DNA of 6,487 bases, from positions 1 through 6,487 of the forward strand of contig JANYGR010000252.1 in the NCBI GenBank assembly GCA_025359355.1. Direction: 5' to 3'. The notes below the pieces were generated by a model, which saw only the letters and a program-made list of their open reading frames with translations, had not been told where the DNA came from and did not search any database. Both the position numbers and the translations under genes were made by a program. Numbering within the stretch: position 1 is the stretch's first letter; each line of letters starts with the position of its first letter. Of the stretch, positions 3,888 through 6,487 are shown one piece after another. The DNA comes from Bacteroidota bacterium. GTDB taxonomy: Bacteria; Bacteroidota; Bacteroidia; B-17B0; Aurantibacillaceae.

Positions 3888-6290
3888 TTATTTAAACACA
3901 ACTTTCATTTCTACACGTCTGTTTTTCTGACGACCTGCATCAGTTGTATTATCAGCTATCGGCACAGTTTGTCCGAACCATTTAGTTATAACTCTATCAG
4001 CTTTTACGCCTTTAGCAACTAAGTATTTTTTAACTGCTTTGGTACGTTTTTCAGATAATACCATATTCTTAGTAGCATCACCTTGGTTATCAGTATGACC
4101 TGCTAAATCTAAAGTCCAATCAGCAGCATGTAATTTCATTAAGCCTGCTAATTCATTTAAAGATGCAAAAGAAGTTTTCTTAATGATATCCTTTCCTGAT
4201 GCAAATTCTAAACTAGCAAATGCTTTTTCTAAGATTTTTTGTTCTTCTACTTTTAATACTGGAGCAGGAGGACAACCTTTCAGTTCTTTCAATCCTGGTG
4301 TTGTAGGACAATTATCTTCTCTATCCACTACTCCATCTTTATCTGTATCTGGCCAAGGGCAGCCTTTGTTTTCAACAGCACCTGCTACATCAGGACAGTT
4401 ATCGTCTTTATCTAATACTGTATCTCCATCTTTATCAGGGCAACCTTTAAATTCTTTAGGGCCAGCAACATCAGGGCAAGCATCGTATTTATCAGGTGTT
4501 AAATCTCCATCTCTGTCAGGGCAACCTAAGAACTCAGCTAAACCAGCTTCATCCGGACATTCATCATCTTTATCAATGATCTTGTCACCATCTCTATCAG
4601 GGCAACCTTTAAATTCAGCTAAACCTTTATCATCCGGGCAGCTATCTTCTAAGTCTGTGATACCATCACCATCTCTATCAGGACAACCTTGTAACTCTTT
4701 AGTACCTGCCACATCCGGACATTTATCTTCGCTGTCTTTAATATGATCTCCATCTTTATCAGGGCAACCCATAAATTCCCAAACACCCGCGATGTCTTTA
4801 CATAAATCTTTTTTATTAGAGATACCATCTTTATCTTTATCCTTTATCTTACCATAAGGAACAGGTATTTTAAGCATTGTATAAATATCTGCACCATAAA
4901 TTGTTTTTGCTCCAACTATTGGCGATAAATTAGACGTTCCTACAACCAATGGCCCAAGGCGCACGGCAGCACCTAATCTAAAGCCATCTAAGAAATTGTA
5001 TTGAACTGGTACAAATACACCAAACCATTTATGATCCCAACGTGGGGTTAAAGCAATACTTGATATATCGTGTACTTTGGTATCATTTGCTTTAAATTGA
5101 AAAGCAATATAGGGAGTTAAGTTTATATAAAAATCTTTCCATATTAAATAATCTATTTGCACACTAATGGCAGTAGGCAAATTCATGCGATAGGTATTAG
5201 AACCCGTAAAACCATTGAATGTATGGTTAAGCGTGTCATCTAAATCTTTTACAGTTTTAGGTTGTATCGGTTTTAAATTCCATTGATTAATATTAGCATG
5301 AAAATCGCCACTTGTTGATCCTTTTTTAAATTTGATAGAGCCTATATCAGTTACTGATAAGCCAATTTTTAATTTATATTTATTTTGATCTTTACGCCAT
5401 AAGTTTTTTTCGCCATCCATATCGTATTTATGTTTCAAATAATCAGGACGATACTCGTAAACAATACCAAAATCAAAACCTACACCTGGATACGATTGAC
5501 TATAATCAAATACTTTAGCTCCACTCGATTGACCACCTAACGATACTTTCTCGAAATTAAAATTATCAGAGTGTCCGTATTTTATATCAGTATTTAAGAT
5601 TGTTACTGTGTCTTTAGTAGTGAAATTATAGTTCAAATTAGACGCAAACATGTAAGATGATTGAATACCTTGTAATAGCTTAACGGTTGCACCAGCCTTG
5701 AAATAATGCTCGTTATCGTCTTTAAATACATGCGCAAACGACAACCCATATTCTGCCCAAGACATTTCTTGAATACTTAAATTTTTATTTTGTAAATTTT
5801 GTACCCATAGTGATGGATACTTGAATTCATTATATGCTAACTTAGCTAACTCAGGCGATACACCGTCAATATTCACATAATTACGAACACCGGTTGTTAA
5901 AGCAATCGCGTTTTTGCGATTAAGATTAACCATAAAAGATGGTCCAGTAATACGGTTACTAATCACAATACTTTTATCGCTGCTATTTATTTTTTCTGTT
6001 AAATAGTTAGTTGCAAAATTAGGGTCATTGAAAGCTGGAAGTGTTGTGTTTCCATTAGCATCTTTCCCTCTTTTAAGCGCACTTCTATCAATACCAATAT
6101 AGTTATTGTAAGCTGATACATTTAGACCAACTAAATTCATATCAAATTTCATACGACCATCCACAATACTTGCCGGTTGCTGATAAACACCTGTTACGCC
6201 GGCATAATTACTTTGATTAAATCCAATAAAGTCTTGAGATTTAAGGTTGTAACAGAAAATAACTGTCAACGCTACTAGAATTTTTTTCAT
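3888..6290 (-). CDS. Outer-membrane protein: DUF5723-like region, TSP3 repeats, C-terminal OmpA domain
   Basis: An 800-residue envelope protein. Residues 1-18 form a signal peptide (MKK, hydrophobic 4-13), probably cleaved before Q19. C13 follows phenylalanine, so this is not a good lipobox. Residues about 25-475 resemble the Bacteroidota DUF5723 family (NYAGVTGVYQQPASI, 28-42), with many alternating aromatic strands consistent with an outer-membrane barrel. Residues 484-674 are seven TSP3 repeats rich in DxDGD calcium ligands, each with a Cys pair 12 apart (497/509 through 661/673). Residues about 685-800 are the OmpA C-terminal domain: GHTD (731-734), LSEKR (745-749), GR..NRRVE (786-794). 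D734 and R749 are 15 apart, as are the peptidoglycan-contacting D241 and R256 of E. coli OmpA. It likely anchors the outer membrane to peptidoglycan; the barrel's cargo or partner is unknown. A single-gene transcript is likely. The ATG at 6290 begins directly at the signal peptide. Confidence 0.88.
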   Translation of the reverse strand: MKKILVALTVIFCYNLKSQDFIGFNQSNYAGVTGVYQQPASIVDGRMKFDMNLVGLNVSAYNNYIGIDRSALKRGKDANGNTTLPAFNDPNFATNYLTEKINSSDKSIVISNRITGPSFMVNLNRKNAIALTTGVRNYVNIDGVSPELAKLAYNEFKYPSLWVQNLQNKNLSIQEMSWAEYGLSFAHVFKDDNEHYFKAGATVKLLQGIQSSYMFASNLNYNFTTKDTVTILNTDIKYGHSDNFNFEKVSLGGQSSGAKVFDYSQSYPGVGFDFGIVYEYRPDYLKHKYDMDGEKNLWRKDQNKYKLKIGLSVTDIGSIKFKKGSTSGDFHANINQWNLKPIQPKTVKDLDDTLNHTFNGFTGSNTYRMNLPTAISVQIDYLIWKDFYINLTPYIAFQFKANDTKVHDISSIALTPRWDHKWFGVFVPVQYNFLDGFRLGAAVRLGPLVVGTSNLSPIVGAKTIYGADIYTMLKIPVPYGKIKDKDKDGISNKKDLCKDIAGVWEFMGCPDKDGDHIKDSEDKCPDVAGTKELQGCPDRDGDGITDLEDSCPDDKGLAEFKGCPDRDGDKIIDKDDECPDEAGLAEFLGCPDRDGDLTPDKYDACPDVAGPKEFKGCPDKDGDTVLDKDDNCPDVAGAVENKGCPWPDTDKDGVVDREDNCPTTPGLKELKGCPPAPVLKVEEQKILEKAFASLEFASGKDIIKKTSFASLNELAGLMKLHAADWTLDLAGHTDNQGDATKNMVLSEKRTKAVKKYLVAKGVKADRVITKWFGQTVPIADNTTDAGRQKNRRVEMKVVFK
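4269..4841 (-). repeat. Seven in-frame TSP3 repeats, 81-bp period
   Basis: Six units of exactly 27 codons (4841-4761, 4760-4680, 4679-4599, 4598-4518, 4517-4437, 4436-4356) are followed by a seventh of 29 codons (4355-4269). The seventh has a two-residue insertion around WP (residues 646-647). Each unit has the pattern DxDGDxxxDxxDxCPDxxGxxExxGCP. Cysteines at 497, 509, 524, 536, 551, 563, 578, 590, 605, 617, 632, 644, 661 and 673 keep strict register. The repeat forms a calcium-stiffened linker between barrel and peptidoglycan domain. The long open frame on the opposite strand here is a by-product of the repeat composition. Confidence 0.92.
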
Positions 6291-6311
6291 AATATATTTT
6301 AATTTGGACGG

Positions 6312-6319
6312 TAAATGTA
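6312..6319 (-). promoter_or_regulatory. Weak candidate -7 element for the OmpA-family gene
   Basis: The minus strand reads TACATTTA, five of the six fixed positions of TAnnTTTG, and would give a leader of about 15 nt. A second five-of-six match, TATGTTTT, lies at 6333-6340. No TTG -33 box accompanies either, so the promoter is not settled. Confidence 0.25.
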
Positions 6320-6365
6320 GTTAAAATTTCTTAAAACATACATGCTATAATCTACTCATATTTAG

Positions 6366-6373
6366 TAAATTTG
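6366..6373 (+). promoter_or_regulatory. -7 promoter element (TAnnTTTG) for prfA
   Basis: TAAATTTG is a perfect -7 consensus followed by GCGC, a common continuation in Bacteroidota promoters. It lies 17 nt before the prfA ATG, so the leader would be only about 10-13 nt. No clear TTG -33 element is seen upstream; the region is T/A-rich. Confidence 0.58.
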
Positions 6374-6390
6374 CGCTTCGAAAAAAAGAT

Positions 6391-6487
6391 ATGTTAGATA
6401 AATTAGAAGAAATAAAAAGACGGTATAATGATGTTGAGGCGAAATTAGGTGATCCTACTGTGATTGCTGATATGCGCTTATTTAAAA
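6391..6487 (+). CDS. prfA: Peptide chain release factor 1, N-terminal fragment cut by the window edge
   Basis: Thirty-two codons plus one base are present, beginning MLDKLEEIKRRYNDVEAKLG and running to the right edge with no stop. The charged N-terminal helix and the pattern LDKLExIKxRYxxVexxLxDPxVIaDxxxFx match the start of RF1 in Bacteroidota. RF1 reads UAA and UAG at the ribosomal A site and triggers peptide release through a GGQ loop that lies beyond this window. The related RF2 (prfB) also opens with a helical domain, so the assignment rests on this short stretch. The ATG is supported by the -7 element 17 nt upstream and the absence of any better start. It is divergent from the OmpA-family gene, with a 100-bp shared upstream region. 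Confidence 0.8.
   Translation, partial: MLDKLEEIKRRYNDVEAKLGDPTVIADMRLFK

Noticed and set aside
3819..4022. 67-codon + strand frame over the terminator and the end of the OmpA domain
   Set aside because: It runs through a perfect terminator hairpin and antisense to the conserved OmpA C-terminal motif.
4183..4746. 187-codon open frame on the + strand rich in Ser, Leu and Gly-Gln
   Set aside because: It lies wholly antisense to the TSP3 repeats; its periodic composition is the reverse complement of DxDGD/GCP codons, and it has no promoter or independent support.
6236..6288. Lipoprotein signal on the OmpA-family protein (Cys at residue 13)
   Set aside because: The residue before the cysteine is phenylalanine, not Gly, Ala or Ser, and the hydrophobic stretch is too short before it; signal peptidase I cleavage before Q19 fits better.

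Overview
The window is AT-rich chromosomal DNA from a member of the Bacteroidota, most likely a Flavobacteriia- or Sphingobacteriia-like organism. Four things point there: TAnnTTTG-type -7 promoter elements, start sites without Shine-Dalgarno sequences, an outer-membrane protein combining a DUF5723-like region, thrombospondin type-3 (TSP3) repeats and an OmpA domain, and an intergenic repeat of a type familiar from this phylum. All genes look intact except the one cut by the right edge. There is no mobile element, CRISPR array, tRNA or rRNA.

Layout. (1) 35-743: a Sua5/YciO/YrdC-family gene (yciO-like) on the + strand, with a -7 element almost touching its start codon and a strong hairpin terminator after it. 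(2) 744-943: non-coding, with an imperfect palindromic repeat at about 802-908. (3) 944-2697, minus strand: an apparent cold-adaptation operon, rhlE-type DEAD-box RNA helicase, then two tandem cold-shock protein genes encoding the same 62-residue protein, then a terminator. The spacers are only 41-42 nt and no internal promoter of the standard type was seen. (4) 2589-2918: divergent intergenic region. (5) 2919-3740: a tandem-domain universal stress protein on the + strand. (6) 3741-3887: two back-to-back hairpin terminators between convergent genes. (7) 3888-6290, minus strand: an 800-residue outer-membrane protein (signal peptide, DUF5723-like barrel, seven 27-residue calcium-binding TSP3 repeats, OmpA peptidoglycan-binding domain). 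(8) 6291-6487: a divergent promoter region and the first 32 codons of prfA (release factor 1).

The clearest functional unit is the helicase-csp-csp group: an ATP-driven RNA unwinder and single-strand RNA chaperones made from what is probably one transcript. The other genes are housekeeping or envelope functions without an evident shared pathway. I see no sign of a new defence or biosynthetic system. The most notable signal is the pattern of divergence between the two csp copies: 14 substitutions, all synonymous, all absent from the leader and first 17 codons.
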